DNA of 64,000 nt, taken from contig JAFVRN010000015.1 of the NCBI GenBank assembly GCA_017504265.1, positions 1 through 64,000 of the forward strand, read 5' to 3'. Both the position numbers and the translations under genes were made by a program. The stretch's first letter is position 1. Every line of letters begins with the position of its first letter. Source of the DNA: Alistipes sp. Lineage in GTDB: Bacteria > Bacteroidota > Bacteroidia > Bacteroidales > Rikenellaceae. Shown here in pieces: positions 45,856 to 54,680 of the stretch. The notes under the pieces are model-generated. The model had not been told where the DNA came from and did not search any database. It saw only the letters and a program-made list of their open reading frames with translations.

Positions 45856-46509
45856 ATGATACACATACTCAACGAGCAGAACACCATCCTCAACAAGTTT
45901 ATCGCACAGATGCGTGACAAGGAGGTACAACGTGACTCTATGCGTTTTCGCAGAAATATGGAGCGTGTTGGTGAGATTATGGCCTACGAGATCTCTAAGA
46001 AGTTGAACTATACCACACGTATGGTCGAAACGCCCCTGGGCATAGCTTCGGTGGAGTGCATCAACGACAAGATTGTTGTAGCCACAATCCTACGTGCAGG
46101 ACTACCCTTCCATCAGGGCTTCCTGAATTTCTATGATGATGCCGAGAATGGCTTTATATCGGCATTCCGCAAGAGCCGTCCCGATGGCAGCTTTATCGTG
46201 GATGTGGAGTATGTCTCTACCTCGTCACTAAGTGGCAAGACACTTATCTTAGTAGACCCGATGTTGGCTACGGGAACATCGCTCATGTTGGTATACGATG
46301 CTCTTGTGCGCCGTGCCGGAGAGCCTGACCACACACACTTCGCAGCAGTATTTGCCTCGGAGCAGGGTGTAGACTACGTGCAGAGACACACCTCACCCGA
46401 GAAGTGCACGCTGTGGTGTGCTGCCGTCGATGCCGAGCTTACATCGAAGTCATATATAGTGCCAGGTATAGGCGATGCAGGCGACCTATCGTACGGCGTA
46501 AAGCTATAA
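45856..46509 (+). CDS. upp: Uracil phosphoribosyltransferase
   Basis: A 217-residue PRT that joins uracil to PRPP to form UMP in salvage. The PRPP loop is LVDPMLATGTS, the uracil-binding end is YIVPGIGDAGD, and ILRAGLPFHQG is typical. It lies between hflX and the sulfatase-fold gene on the same strand. Confidence 0.96.
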   Translation: MIHILNEQNTILNKFIAQMRDKEVQRDSMRFRRNMERVGEIMAYEISKKLNYTTRMVETPLGIASVECINDKIVVATILRAGLPFHQGFLNFYDDAENGFISAFRKSRPDGSFIVDVEYVSTSSLSGKTLILVDPMLATGTSLMLVYDALVRRAGEPDHTHFAAVFASEQGVDYVQRHTSPEKCTLWCAAVDAELTSKSYIVPGIGDAGDLSYGVKL

Positions 46510-46528
46510 CCTGAACTCAAACAGCGGG

Positions 46529-48379
46529 ATGCCAAGAGCAGACTATATGCGACGTGTGGGCTTCGTAGTGGCTATATTTGCCGCTACGATGCTCCTTTTT
46601 ACCATCAGCCGTATAGTCTTTATTATGTACAACCACTCTCTGGCCGAAGCTCTATCAATGGGCGAGGTATCACGCGCGTTGCTGCACGGCCTAAAACTCG
46701 ATGCCACGGTGGCGGGATACATCACGGCACTGCCTATGCTTGCATCGTTAGCCTCGATATGGCTGGCACATCTATCCAACTCGGTGGCAAGCAGATGCCT
46801 CAACCTATACTTTATCGCTGTATCCGTGGTGATGGCTGCGGTGCAGTGTGCCGATATAGGGATGTTCGAGGAGTGGCAACGACGCATCGACTCGCAGATA
46901 TTTATCTACACGCCACGCGAGATGCTGTCGAGTCTATCGGCCGTGGACTTCCTAGCAGCTGCGCTCTACATCGCAGCGATGTCGGCATTGGCCATATGGC
47001 TCTACCGCACCATTACAGGACATCTGTACGCCACACCCCCAAGCAAGTCGCTCGCAACACGTGCTATGGCGACACTTCTGATGGTCACACTCGCCGGCCT
47101 GCTCTTCGTATGTATACGTGGCGGAGTGACCACAGCTACGGCAAATGTGTCGAAGGCATACTTTTCGTCGAATATGTTTCTCAACCAGACTGCCGTAAAC
47201 CCGCTATTCTCGCTTATCGACACCTCGCTCTCGGGCGATGACTTCGACCAATACGACTACTACACCGAGGAGCGTGCCGAGGAGCTATACACCCAAATCA
47301 TGGCCGATAGCAGTGCGCAGGGCGAAGCGTGGCTCAACACATCACAACCCAACATCGTACTTATCTTGGTCGAGGGTATGGGTCGCACCATAACCGATGC
47401 CGATGTCAAGGGTCGAGCCGTAACACCCAACATATGCACTCTTGCATCTGAGGGGATATGGTTTGATAGGCTTTACGCCTCATCGTTTCGTACCGACCGA
47501 GGCACTGTGTCCACGCTCAGCGGCTTCCCTTCGCAGCCCAAGATGTCTGTGATGAAGTATCCGGCAAAGGCCGCCAACCTGTCGGGCATAGCCTCAACGT
47601 TAAGTAACGCAGGATATGCCACACGCTTCTTCTACGGTGGCGATGCCAACTTCACAAATACACGTGCCTACCTCTATGCCACGGGATATGACGAGCTCCT
47701 TGACGAAAGTGCGTTAAGACTCGACGGCCACCGCTCGAAGTGGGGATATGCCGATGATGTGGTGTTGGAATATGCTGCCGAAGCCATAATCGAGCGTATG
47801 GAGAGCGGTATGAAGAGCTTCGATACCATACTTACACTAAGCAGCCACGAGCCATTCGAAGTTCCTGCAAGCATCCTCGACGACGAACGTCTTAACGCCT
47901 TTGCCTTTACCGACAGGGCCATAGGTGAGTTTGTGGAGCGACTGCGAGCCACGCCTCACTGGGAGAATATGCTGGTGATAATAGTCCCTGACCATGGATA
48001 CCCCTATCCACATACTGTTAGCAGCCATAGTGCCGAGCGTCACCACATACCTATGCTATGGGTGGGAGGTGCTGTTGCCGAGCCAAGATGCGTAGCAGAG
48101 TATGCCTCGCAGACAGACCTCGCAGCAACACTCCTCGCACAGATGTCACTGCCCCACGACGACTTCCCCTTCAGCCGTAATATAGCCTCTGCCGATGCTT
48201 CGCACTTCGGCTACTGGACCTTCAACAACGGCTTCGGCGTTGCCGACAGCGAGGGTATCGCCATCTACGACTGCGACAGCAACGAGGTATTATACAGCAC
48301 CGGCGATAATGCCGATAGCCGCATAGAGCGTGGCAAGGCGATGCTCCAAACCACATTCCGACACATAAAGGAGCTGTAA
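46529..48379 (+). CDS. LtaS-like sulfatase-fold membrane protein
   Basis: A 616-residue protein with about five N-terminal spans (first about 8-33) and a periplasmic alkaline-phosphatase-superfamily domain from about residue 270. Metal and catalytic signs: ILVEGMGR, the nucleophile region SFRTDRGTVSTLSG, and VPDHGYPYPH. In Gram-positives such proteins make lipoteichoic acid; in Bacteroidota relatives probably move phosphoglycerol or phosphoethanolamine onto envelope lipids or glycans. Substrate is not known. A similar protein is encoded at the window end. Confidence 0.87.
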   Translation: MPRADYMRRVGFVVAIFAATMLLFTISRIVFIMYNHSLAEALSMGEVSRALLHGLKLDATVAGYITALPMLASLASIWLAHLSNSVASRCLNLYFIAVSVVMAAVQCADIGMFEEWQRRIDSQIFIYTPREMLSSLSAVDFLAAALYIAAMSALAIWLYRTITGHLYATPPSKSLATRAMATLLMVTLAGLLFVCIRGGVTTATANVSKAYFSSNMFLNQTAVNPLFSLIDTSLSGDDFDQYDYYTEERAEELYTQIMADSSAQGEAWLNTSQPNIVLILVEGMGRTITDADVKGRAVTPNICTLASEGIWFDRLYASSFRTDRGTVSTLSGFPSQPKMSVMKYPAKAANLSGIASTLSNAGYATRFFYGGDANFTNTRAYLYATGYDELLDESALRLDGHRSKWGYADDVVLEYAAEAIIERMESGMKSFDTILTLSSHEPFEVPASILDDERLNAFAFTDRAIGEFVERLRATPHWENMLVIIVPDHGYPYPHTVSSHSAERHHIPMLWVGGAVAEPRCVAEYASQTDLAATLLAQMSLPHDDFPFSRNIASADASHFGYWTFNNGFGVADSEGIAIYDCDSNEVLYSTGDNADSRIERGKAMLQTTFRHIKEL

Positions 48380-48528
48380 ATATACAACAAGGAGCAGGGG
48401 GGGGGAGATGAGAGCGAAAGGCAAGGACAAATGATAAAGGGGGCAAGAATATAGGAGCGCAAGGCAAGGGGCAACGGGCAAGGGGCAAGGCCGGCATAGA
48501 ATAGTTGCCAAGTGCAGCACGCACACCT
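48380..48528. other. Convergent gap with a G9 tract
   Basis: Between the sulfatase-fold gene and recO lies a purine-rich stretch with nine G at 48397-48405 and the repeated words GGGCAAG/GGCAAGG (48440-48500). No terminator hairpin or gene is seen. Confidence 0.5.
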
Positions 48529-49251
48529 CTAAAATACCTCCTGCAAGATACGTAACGACTCCACCGCACGTATAGATTCAAGGTGGTAGGCATAATATCT
48601 CAGCATCGCATCGAGAAAGGCGACACGCTGTGTTCGGTTAAGACCTATCTCGCCAAGGTAACGCACATCACATTCAAGCATATCGTGTAGCAGACGTGCA
48701 TTCTCCGGATCGAGAGCATAGCTCGGCATAAGCGGAGTCAGCGTATAGTGTCCATCGCGTATATCGAGCCACGCACCCTCACGGTATTCGTTATCGGGAG
48801 AGAAGCCCAAAGGACGGCTGAGGTTTGCTAAAAACCATAGATGAAAGTTAGCCACACCCTCGTCAAGAAAGTCGAGTGCCGACACCGAGCCCCATACGAA
48901 GTCGAAGAGGTCATCGCTCGGCTCATTATCACGTACAAGACGATATAGCACCTCGGCCATAAAAAGCGACATTGTCGATTTACGCACATCGAAGGGCGTT
49001 GTTTGCAGAGCCATTGCCGGCACAAGGTCACGTAGGCGGTGCAGCGACATCTTAGACGAGGTAAGTCCCTCGAACTCAACAGCAAACATAGGTTGCAACA
49101 GAGCCATTCGTGAGCCTCGCGCCGTGGGCTTCACGCCCTGCACCATATAGCTTTGTCGGCCGTGAACATCGGTGAGCATATGCACAATGACACCCTTCTC
49201 GCCATACTTCAACGTGGCAAGAACAACACCTCGTGCCTTATAGCTCTTCAT
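48529..49251 (-). CDS. recO: DNA repair protein RecO
   Basis: About 240 residues from MKSYKARGVVLATLKYGEKG; three more codons are open upstream. The N-terminal OB fold (VIVHMLTDVHGRQSYMVQG) is clear. The zinc-finger cysteines of the E. coli type are lacking: only one cysteine (LECDVRYLGEIG) is in the C-terminal half. It works with RecR. It follows ispG by a few bases on the minus strand. Confidence 0.9.
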   Translation of the reverse strand: MKSYKARGVVLATLKYGEKGVIVHMLTDVHGRQSYMVQGVKPTARGSRMALLQPMFAVEFEGLTSSKMSLHRLRDLVPAMALQTTPFDVRKSTMSLFMAEVLYRLVRDNEPSDDLFDFVWGSVSALDFLDEGVANFHLWFLANLSRPLGFSPDNEYREGAWLDIRDGHYTLTPLMPSYALDPENARLLHDMLECDVRYLGEIGLNRTQRVAFLDAMLRYYAYHLESIRAVESLRILQEVF

Positions 49252-49265
49252 CGCCGACATACTCG

Positions 49266-50744
49266 CTACTCGGGGTCATGCCAGCGGCCGTCACGACGTA
49301 TTATCTCGATAAGATGGTCGAGAGCCTCGCTCTGATGTATATTGCGCTCGACAACCTCGCGGCCACGATAGAGCGTTATATGCTCGGGCGAGGAGCCTAC
49401 ATAACCGTAGTCGGCATCGGCCATCTCGCCCGGGCCATTTACGATACAGCCCATCACTCCAATCTTCAAATCCTTGAGATGCGAGGTGCGTGCCTTGATT
49501 GCGGCAAGCGTAGATTGTATGTCGTAGAGGGTACGTCCGCAACTTGGACATGCGATATACTCCGTACGTGAGAAGCGACGGCGCGCCGCCTGTAATATCA
49601 TAAGTTCTATATCGCTACGCTCCGCCTCACTGAGCATCGGAGCATCTACCCATACGCCATCTGCCATACCATCCAGCAGCAACGAGCCCATATCGGCAGC
49701 AGCATATATGGCCACCTGCTCTATATCGGCATAATCGTAGCGGCGACGTAGCACCACCGGACGACTATCCTCGCTGTTCAGTATCGCAGCACGCCACTCC
49801 ATAGTGGGATTTTCGCTCGTAGCATCAAGGAGCATATAGCCCTCATCTACCTCGCTATGTATTATTGGCTTGGCAAGTGTGCGCGGTGCATAGGTTGTCG
49901 GCGAGTAGCATCTGCCGCTCTCTACCCTATACTCGCCCTCACGTCGTGTGAAGTAGTCTGCAAGCATTCTGCCCACGGGAACCTCGTTTTCGGGGGCTTC
50001 GGTAAGCGATACACGCAACGTATCGCCTATACCATCGGCAAGCAGCGCTCCTATGCCCACAGCACTCTTTATACGACCCTCTATGCCATCTCCCGCCTCG
50101 GTAACACCAAGATGCAACGGATAGGTCATATCCTCACGCTTCATAGCCTCGACAAGCAGACGATAGGCCTGCACCATAACCTGCGTATTGCTCGACTTCA
50201 TCGACACCACCACATCCTCGAAACCCTCGCTACGACAGGCTCGCAGGTACTCCATAGCCGAGGCTACCATACCCTCGGGAGTATCGCCCCACTCGTCGAA
50301 GATGCGCTTGGCCAACGAGCCATGATTGACACCGATACGCAGTGCCACACCACGTCTGCGACATATCTCAATGAGGCGTGGCAGCTCCGCGATACGGAAG
50401 TTACCGGGGTTGATGCGCACCTTGTCTACCGCCTCGGCAGCAATCATAGCTATCTCGGGCGTGAAGTGTATATCGGCAACAATAGCTGCATGGCAACCCT
50501 CTTCTCTAAGACGCGCCATAATCGGAGCAAGTGCCTCGCCCTCACGTCGTCCCTGCGCCGTAAGACGTACAATAGAGGCTCCGGCAGCAGCTATACGCTT
50601 GGTCTGCTCCACGCTCAACTCCACATCGGCAGTCGGTGTGTTTGTCATAGACTGCACTTCGATAGGATGATTACCTCCAATCACTACATCGCCAATACGC
50701 ACCTCGTGTGCCTGTCGGCGTTGGTATCGCATCAAATAATCCAT
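49266..50744 (-). CDS. ispG: 4-hydroxy-3-methylbut-2-en-1-yl diphosphate synthase (long form)
   Basis: About 492 residues from MDYLMRYQRRQAHEVRIGD; an upstream in-frame ATG (50777) falls in the promoter. IspG reduces methylerythritol cyclodiphosphate in the MEP isoprenoid pathway. The TIM-barrel start is GGNHPIEVQSMTNT and the 4Fe-4S ligands are in CPSCGRTLYDI and MGCIVNGPGEM. It is about 120 residues longer than the E. coli enzyme, owing to an insert between the two domains, as in plants and Bacteroidota. The recO gene follows. Confidence 0.95.
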   Translation of the reverse strand: MDYLMRYQRRQAHEVRIGDVVIGGNHPIEVQSMTNTPTADVELSVEQTKRIAAAGASIVRLTAQGRREGEALAPIMARLREEGCHAAIVADIHFTPEIAMIAAEAVDKVRINPGNFRIAELPRLIEICRRRGVALRIGVNHGSLAKRIFDEWGDTPEGMVASAMEYLRACRSEGFEDVVVSMKSSNTQVMVQAYRLLVEAMKREDMTYPLHLGVTEAGDGIEGRIKSAVGIGALLADGIGDTLRVSLTEAPENEVPVGRMLADYFTRREGEYRVESGRCYSPTTYAPRTLAKPIIHSEVDEGYMLLDATSENPTMEWRAAILNSEDSRPVVLRRRYDYADIEQVAIYAAADMGSLLLDGMADGVWVDAPMLSEAERSDIELMILQAARRRFSRTEYIACPSCGRTLYDIQSTLAAIKARTSHLKDLKIGVMGCIVNGPGEMADADYGYVGSSPEHITLYRGREVVERNIHQSEALDHLIEIIRRDGRWHDPE

Positions 50745-50776
50745 CGTAACTACGGTTGATTTATAATTTCTATGCA

Positions 50777-50784
50777 CAAAGTTA
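50777..50784 (-). promoter_or_regulatory. -7 box of ispG-recO
   Basis: TAACTTTG on the minus strand, about 33 bases before the chosen ispG start. No clear -33 element. Confidence 0.45.
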
Positions 50785-50906
50785 GCCTATTTTCTCGGAT
50801 TTACGACAGCCCTCCACTATTTTTAGACAGACCAAGGCGTATATGGTTGATATACAGCGTATTATACAAACATTCAATATGATTCAACAATGCCCTGTGT
50901 AACTCA

Positions 50907-50966
50907 CTGAAAATCAGATAGTTGAAAAACGCAAAAATCACACTCTTTCAACGCATTGATTTTCAG
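50907..50966. repeat. 60-bp nested inverted repeat between ispG and the lipoprotein operon
   Basis: CTGAAAATCA (50907-50916) pairs with TGATTTTCAG (50957-50966), and inside it GTTGAAA (50921-50927) pairs with TTTCAAC (50946-50952), with four unpaired bases on each side. It lies between two divergent promoters, so it is not an ordinary terminator. The rest of the 50745-51008 interval shows no gene. Confidence 0.75.
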
Positions 50967-51008
50967 CATATTAAACACGGCCTAAATGAAAAATTATCTT
51001 CCATTATA

Positions 51009-51040
51009 TTTGGTTATACCGCCACGATAGAGTATCTTTG
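51009..51040 (+). promoter_or_regulatory. Promoter of the lipoprotein/radical-SAM operon
   Basis: TTTG (51009-51012), 20-bp spacer, TATCTTTG (51033-51040). The leader to the first ATG is about 25 bases. No other good promoter is seen before 55.8 kb, so the operon may be one transcript. Confidence 0.75.
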
Positions 51041-51071
51041 CATTAGGAAATGTGTAAAAACCCCGACAGTT

Positions 51072-51527
51072 ATGAAACGCATTATTTACATTTTACTGAC
51101 GCTACTTGGCTTTGGAGTAGTGGCGTGCGAGGATAAGTCCGATATAGTTATGTACGGCTCACCAATTTGCGAATACCACTTATCGGCACGTGTCGTGGAT
51201 GATAAGGGAAATCCTATTGCCGGTATCGAGGTACACGAAACATACGGGCCGGAATACCCCTCGTACAGCAACCATATTGCCACAACCGACCAGCAGGGAG
51301 TGATAGACCTACGCAACAAAGAGATCTCCTATCCTCGATATATACGGCTTGTAGATGTAGATGGAGAGGAGAATGGCGGCGAGTTCGAGGAGCAAACGCT
51401 CAACATTACAAATCGCTACAAAAAGGTAGAGGAGGGCGAAGGCTGGTATACCGGAAGCTTTGAGGCTGAGCTTGGAGATGTGACACTTAAAAGGGTGGAG
51501 AGCAATGAGGAGGAGACTATCGAATAG
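51072..51527 (+). CDS. Radical-SAM-associated lipoprotein 1
   Basis: A 151-residue lipoprotein; the signal MKRIIYILLTLLGFGVVAC puts the lipid on Cys19. The start is fixed by the promoter just upstream; an open frame extends 50 codons further back but is not transcribed from it. The mature part opens with an acidic stretch and MYGSPICEY, then a carboxypeptidase-regulatory-like beta domain (ARVVDDKGNPIAGIEV), the shared DVDGEENGGEFE motif and a final SFEAELGDVTLKR. It matches, as I recall, the TIGR04134 'lipoprotein, rSAM system' family. The function is unknown. Confidence 0.88.
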   Translation: MKRIIYILLTLLGFGVVACEDKSDIVMYGSPICEYHLSARVVDDKGNPIAGIEVHETYGPEYPSYSNHIATTDQQGVIDLRNKEISYPRYIRLVDVDGEENGGEFEEQTLNITNRYKKVEEGEGWYTGSFEAELGDVTLKRVESNEEETIE

Positions 51528-51933
51528 GGTGATGGGAGTGGTTGTGCTACTGCTATGCTCGGGAAGCGTAGCGTGCGAGAAGCAGAAGGCCGACCCCTAC
51601 TACGTACTCTCGGTTACAGCACGCGTCATCGACGAGGCGGGAAATCCCATACAGGGCATATATGTCTACCCCGATGGGTACTCGTTCCGTGGCCGTGAGG
51701 GATACAGCGACTACAAGGGCGAGATATACGGCATAGCATACCTTAGCCCGGGCGATGCAGGTATAATACACTTCGAAGATGTCGATGGCGAGTACAACGG
51801 TGGCCTGTACGAGAGCCTCAGCGTGGATATAAGCAATCAGATTGCGCCATACAAGAATAAACCCGACGATTGGGGCTACACGGGTAGCAGCTTTGTTCAG
51901 ATGGGCGACATAATACTAAAAAAGGTAAAATAG
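51505..51933 (+). CDS. Radical-SAM-associated lipoprotein 2
   Basis: A 142-residue lipoprotein overlapping the previous gene by 23 bp. The signal MRRRLSNRVMGVVVLLLCSG leads to Cys24 (GSVAC). It has the same beta domain (ARVIDEAGNPIQGIYV), DVDGEYNGGLYE and a final QMGDIILKKVK. It is the only full-length member without the YG-P motif after the lipid cysteine; at that place it has DPYYVLSV. Confidence 0.86.
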   Translation: MRRRLSNRVMGVVVLLLCSGSVACEKQKADPYYVLSVTARVIDEAGNPIQGIYVYPDGYSFRGREGYSDYKGEIYGIAYLSPGDAGIIHFEDVDGEYNGGLYESLSVDISNQIAPYKNKPDDWGYTGSSFVQMGDIILKKVK

Positions 51934-51945
51934 CACACCAACACC

Positions 51946-52377
51946 ATGAAACAACTGATATACATACTGCTCGGCCTCATAGGTATCACGTTGCAGAGTT
52001 GCGATATGAGGGCTGAATATGGCGTACCGCACGTTCGCTTCCGACTATCGGCACGCGTCATCAACGAGGCGGGAGGGCCTATCGAGGGCATCGAGGTCGT
52101 AACAAAGCATGGCGACAGGTTTGATAGTCGCACGGGGGTATCCAACTACTTGGGGATAATTGAGGCCAGCGGCAGTGTATGGCCCGGGGAGCAGTACAAC
52201 ATAGAGTTCATAGACCCCGACGGCGAGGCTAATGGCGGAGAGTTCGAGACTCTGGCTCTCGACATAACCGCCGAAATAGTTAAGGTTGAAGAGGGCTATG
52301 GCGGCTGGTATGAGGGTTCATACGAGGCCGACTTGGGCGATATAACATTAAAACGATTAACGAAGAATGGCGAATAG
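51946..52377 (+). CDS. Radical-SAM-associated lipoprotein 3
   Basis: A 143-residue lipoprotein; the signal MKQLIYILLGLIGITLQSC places the lipid on Cys19. After it come EYGVPHVRF, the beta domain ARVINEAGGPIEGIEV, DPDGEANGGEFE and ADLGDITLKR. It is closest to lipoprotein 1 in layout. It overlaps the next gene by 11 bp. Confidence 0.88.
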   Translation: MKQLIYILLGLIGITLQSCDMRAEYGVPHVRFRLSARVINEAGGPIEGIEVVTKHGDRFDSRTGVSNYLGIIEASGSVWPGEQYNIEFIDPDGEANGGEFETLALDITAEIVKVEEGYGGWYEGSYEADLGDITLKRLTKNGE

Positions 52378-52759
52378 GATTTTAGGAAGGGTGCTGACAC
52401 GTATATTTGCGCTCTTCGGCATGACACTGACCTGCGTAGCTTGCTACGGCACAGCCTATCAAGAGTGGCGATACGACTTTGGCGTAAACGGCCGTGTGGT
52501 GAACAAAGAGGGTAATGCTATCGAGGGCATCGAGGTCTATACCGATGGCGAACATACCACAACAGCTCCCGACGGATACTTCTATGTTGAAGGTGTAGGC
52601 GACTTTGCCATAGTACAGTTCTTAGATACCGACGGCGAGGCCAATGGCGGGGAATTTCTACCACGCACCATAGAGGTGGGCACGACAAGCTATGCCGATA
52701 TAGGTGACGTGGTGCTGACACGCGTTGGAGAAGAGGAGAACACCAATAAAAACGAATAA
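52367..52759 (+). CDS. Radical-SAM-associated lipoprotein 4
   Basis: A 130-residue lipoprotein with a longer signal (ILGRVLTRIFALFGMTLT, then CVAC; Cys26 likely lipidated). The mature start is YGTAYQEWRYDF, then NGRVVNKEGNAIEGIEV, DTDGEANGGEFL and DIGDVVLTRVG. It is the shortest full-length copy and lacks about 15 residues in the middle loop compared with lipoproteins 1 and 3. Confidence 0.86.
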   Translation: MANRILGRVLTRIFALFGMTLTCVACYGTAYQEWRYDFGVNGRVVNKEGNAIEGIEVYTDGEHTTTAPDGYFYVEGVGDFAIVQFLDTDGEANGGEFLPRTIEVGTTSYADIGDVVLTRVGEEENTNKNE

Positions 52760-52762
52760 ACC

Positions 52763-53269
52763 ATGAAACGAACACTACTACTTATCGGTCTTGGCATCGC
52801 CTTTATAGGAGTATCGCTATGGGTGACTATGAGCCGAGGTCGCAATGCACGTGCCATACGTGCCAAATATCGTCTGGGAGGAGCCATCCTATCGTTGCTT
52901 GCAATAGTATCTTGCGGCCCAGAAGGAGGTATAACGACATGCTACGATGTCTTTACAGGACACAACAACATTTCAGTATCAGAGAACCAACAATTAACCG
53001 AACTGCGCAATGGCGATGTGCTTATATTCAAGGGCTTATGCGAATTTCCGACAAAGGCGACAATAATGCTGCTCGACAAAGCCGAGAGGGAGCTGCAACG
53101 CAAGGAGTATACGCTGGATGCCGTATATCAGGTGTTGGACTTGGAGTTTGAAGTAGAGGTAGGCGACTACCGCGGCGACGCCATACTACGCATAACATAC
53201 GACGGCTACCAGATTGGCAATGACATAACACCCCACAGCGAGGATACGAATGTTGTTATCGTCGATTAA
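52763..53269 (+). CDS. Unknown exported or membrane protein of the radical-SAM operon
   Basis: A 168-residue protein of another kind than its neighbours. It has one hydrophobic segment (5-22), a basic loop (RGRNARAIRAKYRL) and a second hydrophobic segment ending LLAIVSCGPEGG at about 39-52, which looks like a lipobox but is too far from the start for a normal signal. The rest (NNISVSENQ, LRNGDVLIFKG, DAILRITYDG) is beta-rich. I do not recognise a family. It overlaps the first radical-SAM gene by 20 bp. Confidence 0.75.
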   Translation: MKRTLLLIGLGIAFIGVSLWVTMSRGRNARAIRAKYRLGGAILSLLAIVSCGPEGGITTCYDVFTGHNNISVSENQQLTELRNGDVLIFKGLCEFPTKATIMLLDKAERELQRKEYTLDAVYQVLDLEFEVEVGDYRGDAILRITYDGYQIGNDITPHSEDTNVVIVD

Positions 53270-54302
53270 CATATTAGGGCGCAAACGCAAACGCCTGGAT
53301 ATAGGCTTCGTAATATTTGAGCTTACCGATGCCTGCAACCAGCAGTGTCGCTTCTGCTACAACTACTTCAAAGGGGGCGATACACCCTGCACGATAGCAC
53401 CTCCCGACCTCCGTGCAGCACGCCGCACGCTCGACAGACTGCTACACGAGGCCAACATTGGAAGCATATCTCTATCGGGAGGCGAGCCTATGCTTATGCC
53501 CCACATTCACGACCTGATGATGAAGGCTCGCTTTGCGGGCTCGCAGGTAAATCTGCTGACGAACGGCACTCTCATAACCGAGGATGACATAGCTATATTT
53601 GACGACCTCGGCATAGGTACAATACAGATACCTTTGCTGTCGCACATTGCCCAACATCACGACCATATCACTCAACTTGCAGGGTCGTGGCAGAGGGCAG
53701 TAGAGAGCGCACGACGCATAGCAGTTCGACGCAACGGGTGGCTGACACCGGTATTCATCCTCAGCCGACTGAATGTCGATGATATAGAGCCTACGCTCGA
53801 TATGTATGCCGAGATGGGCGTAAAGCAAATTATGCTCAACCGCTTCAACATCGGCGGGTTGGGAAGAAGGTATGCCGACGAGCTATGGCTGTCGCACGAC
53901 GAGCTGCGTAGGGCCTTCAAGCGTGCCGACAGCAAACTTGCAGAGCTGGGCATAAGGGCTCACAACGGCGTATGTACGCCGATGTGCGTACTCGACCCCA
54001 AGCACTATTCGAATATCTCGTTTACGCACTGCACCACCGACCTGCGCCGACGACCGCTGACCGTAAACTATCGTGGCGAGGTACGTTTCTGCAACCACTC
54101 GCCACGCATACTTGGCAACATACACGACGAACCGCTGGAAAGGATTGTAGAGCGTGCATCGACAGATGGATACTTCGACAATAGGCCTGCACAATGTGCA
54201 GCATGCCCGCTATGGGAGCGGTGTCGTGGCGGATGTCGTGCCGCCTCGGAGCAGATGTATGGCACATTTGACCATATCGACCCGATAGCAGATATAAAGT
54301 AG
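53250..54302 (+). CDS. Radical-SAM/SPASM protein 1
   Basis: A 350-residue radical-SAM enzyme. The cluster cysteines are Cys29, 33 and 36 (CNQQCRFC); SISGGEPML binds the SAM amino group. The C-terminal part is a SPASM/twitch-like region with further cysteines (RFCNHSPRILGNI, CAACPLWERCRGGC), so it may hold one or two more 4Fe-4S clusters. Such enzymes usually modify peptides or proteins. The likely substrates are the lipoproteins encoded around it; this is inference from context. Confidence 0.88.
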   Translation: MLLSSINILGRKRKRLDIGFVIFELTDACNQQCRFCYNYFKGGDTPCTIAPPDLRAARRTLDRLLHEANIGSISLSGGEPMLMPHIHDLMMKARFAGSQVNLLTNGTLITEDDIAIFDDLGIGTIQIPLLSHIAQHHDHITQLAGSWQRAVESARRIAVRRNGWLTPVFILSRLNVDDIEPTLDMYAEMGVKQIMLNRFNIGGLGRRYADELWLSHDELRRAFKRADSKLAELGIRAHNGVCTPMCVLDPKHYSNISFTHCTTDLRRRPLTVNYRGEVRFCNHSPRILGNIHDEPLERIVERASTDGYFDNRPAQCAACPLWERCRGGCRAASEQMYGTFDHIDPIADIK

Positions 54303-54326
54303 ATATAGATATAAAATATATAGTAT

Positions 54327-54524
54327 ATGAAACGTATAATAACAGGGCTGCTAAGCCTACTTGGCGTAACGTTAGTGAGCTGCGTAGAGATGTATGGCCC
54401 GCTCCACGTGGAGTATGTTCCACCACAGCAAAGCGAGGAGAGTGATGAAGGTGACGAGGAGAGTGGCGAGAAGAGCGATGGCGAGGAGGAGAATAACGAC
54501 GACGATAAGGATAATGAAAACTAA
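54327..54524 (+). CDS. Short lipoprotein 5 with acidic tail
   Basis: A 65-residue protein with the same signal type as the full-length members (MKRIITGLLSLLGVTLVSC, Cys19). After the cysteine it keeps VEMYGPLHVEYVPP and then ends in about 30 residues almost all Glu, Asp, Ser, Gly, Lys and Asn (SEESDEGDEESG...). The beta domain and DGE-NGG motif are missing. It may be a real short substrate or a decayed copy. Confidence 0.75.
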   Translation: MKRIITGLLSLLGVTLVSCVEMYGPLHVEYVPPQQSEESDEGDEESGEKSDGEEENNDDDKDNEN

Positions 54525-54536
54525 ATACGAAGTGTT

Positions 54537-54674
54537 ATGAAACGACTTATTACCCTACTACTGGCTCTGCTTGGCATTGGTATGATAGGATGCGAGCCAC
54601 ACAATGAAGAGGACAACATACCGGTACCGGAATATGGCGTGCCATACACATCATTTCGTGAGATAAACAGATAA
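54537..54674 (+). CDS. Very short lipoprotein 6
   Basis: A 45-residue protein: signal MKRLITLLLALLGIGMIGC (Cys19), then EPHNEEDNIPVPEYGVPYTS and FREINR before the stop. Compared with lipoprotein 3 (EYGVPHVRFRLSARV) it stops exactly where the beta domain would begin. It ends 6 bp before the second radical-SAM gene. Being under 60 residues, it is easy to miss in annotation, but signal peptide and spacing support it. Confidence 0.7.
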   Translation: MKRLITLLLALLGIGMIGCEPHNEEDNIPVPEYGVPYTSFREINR

Positions 54675-54680
54675 CTATAT

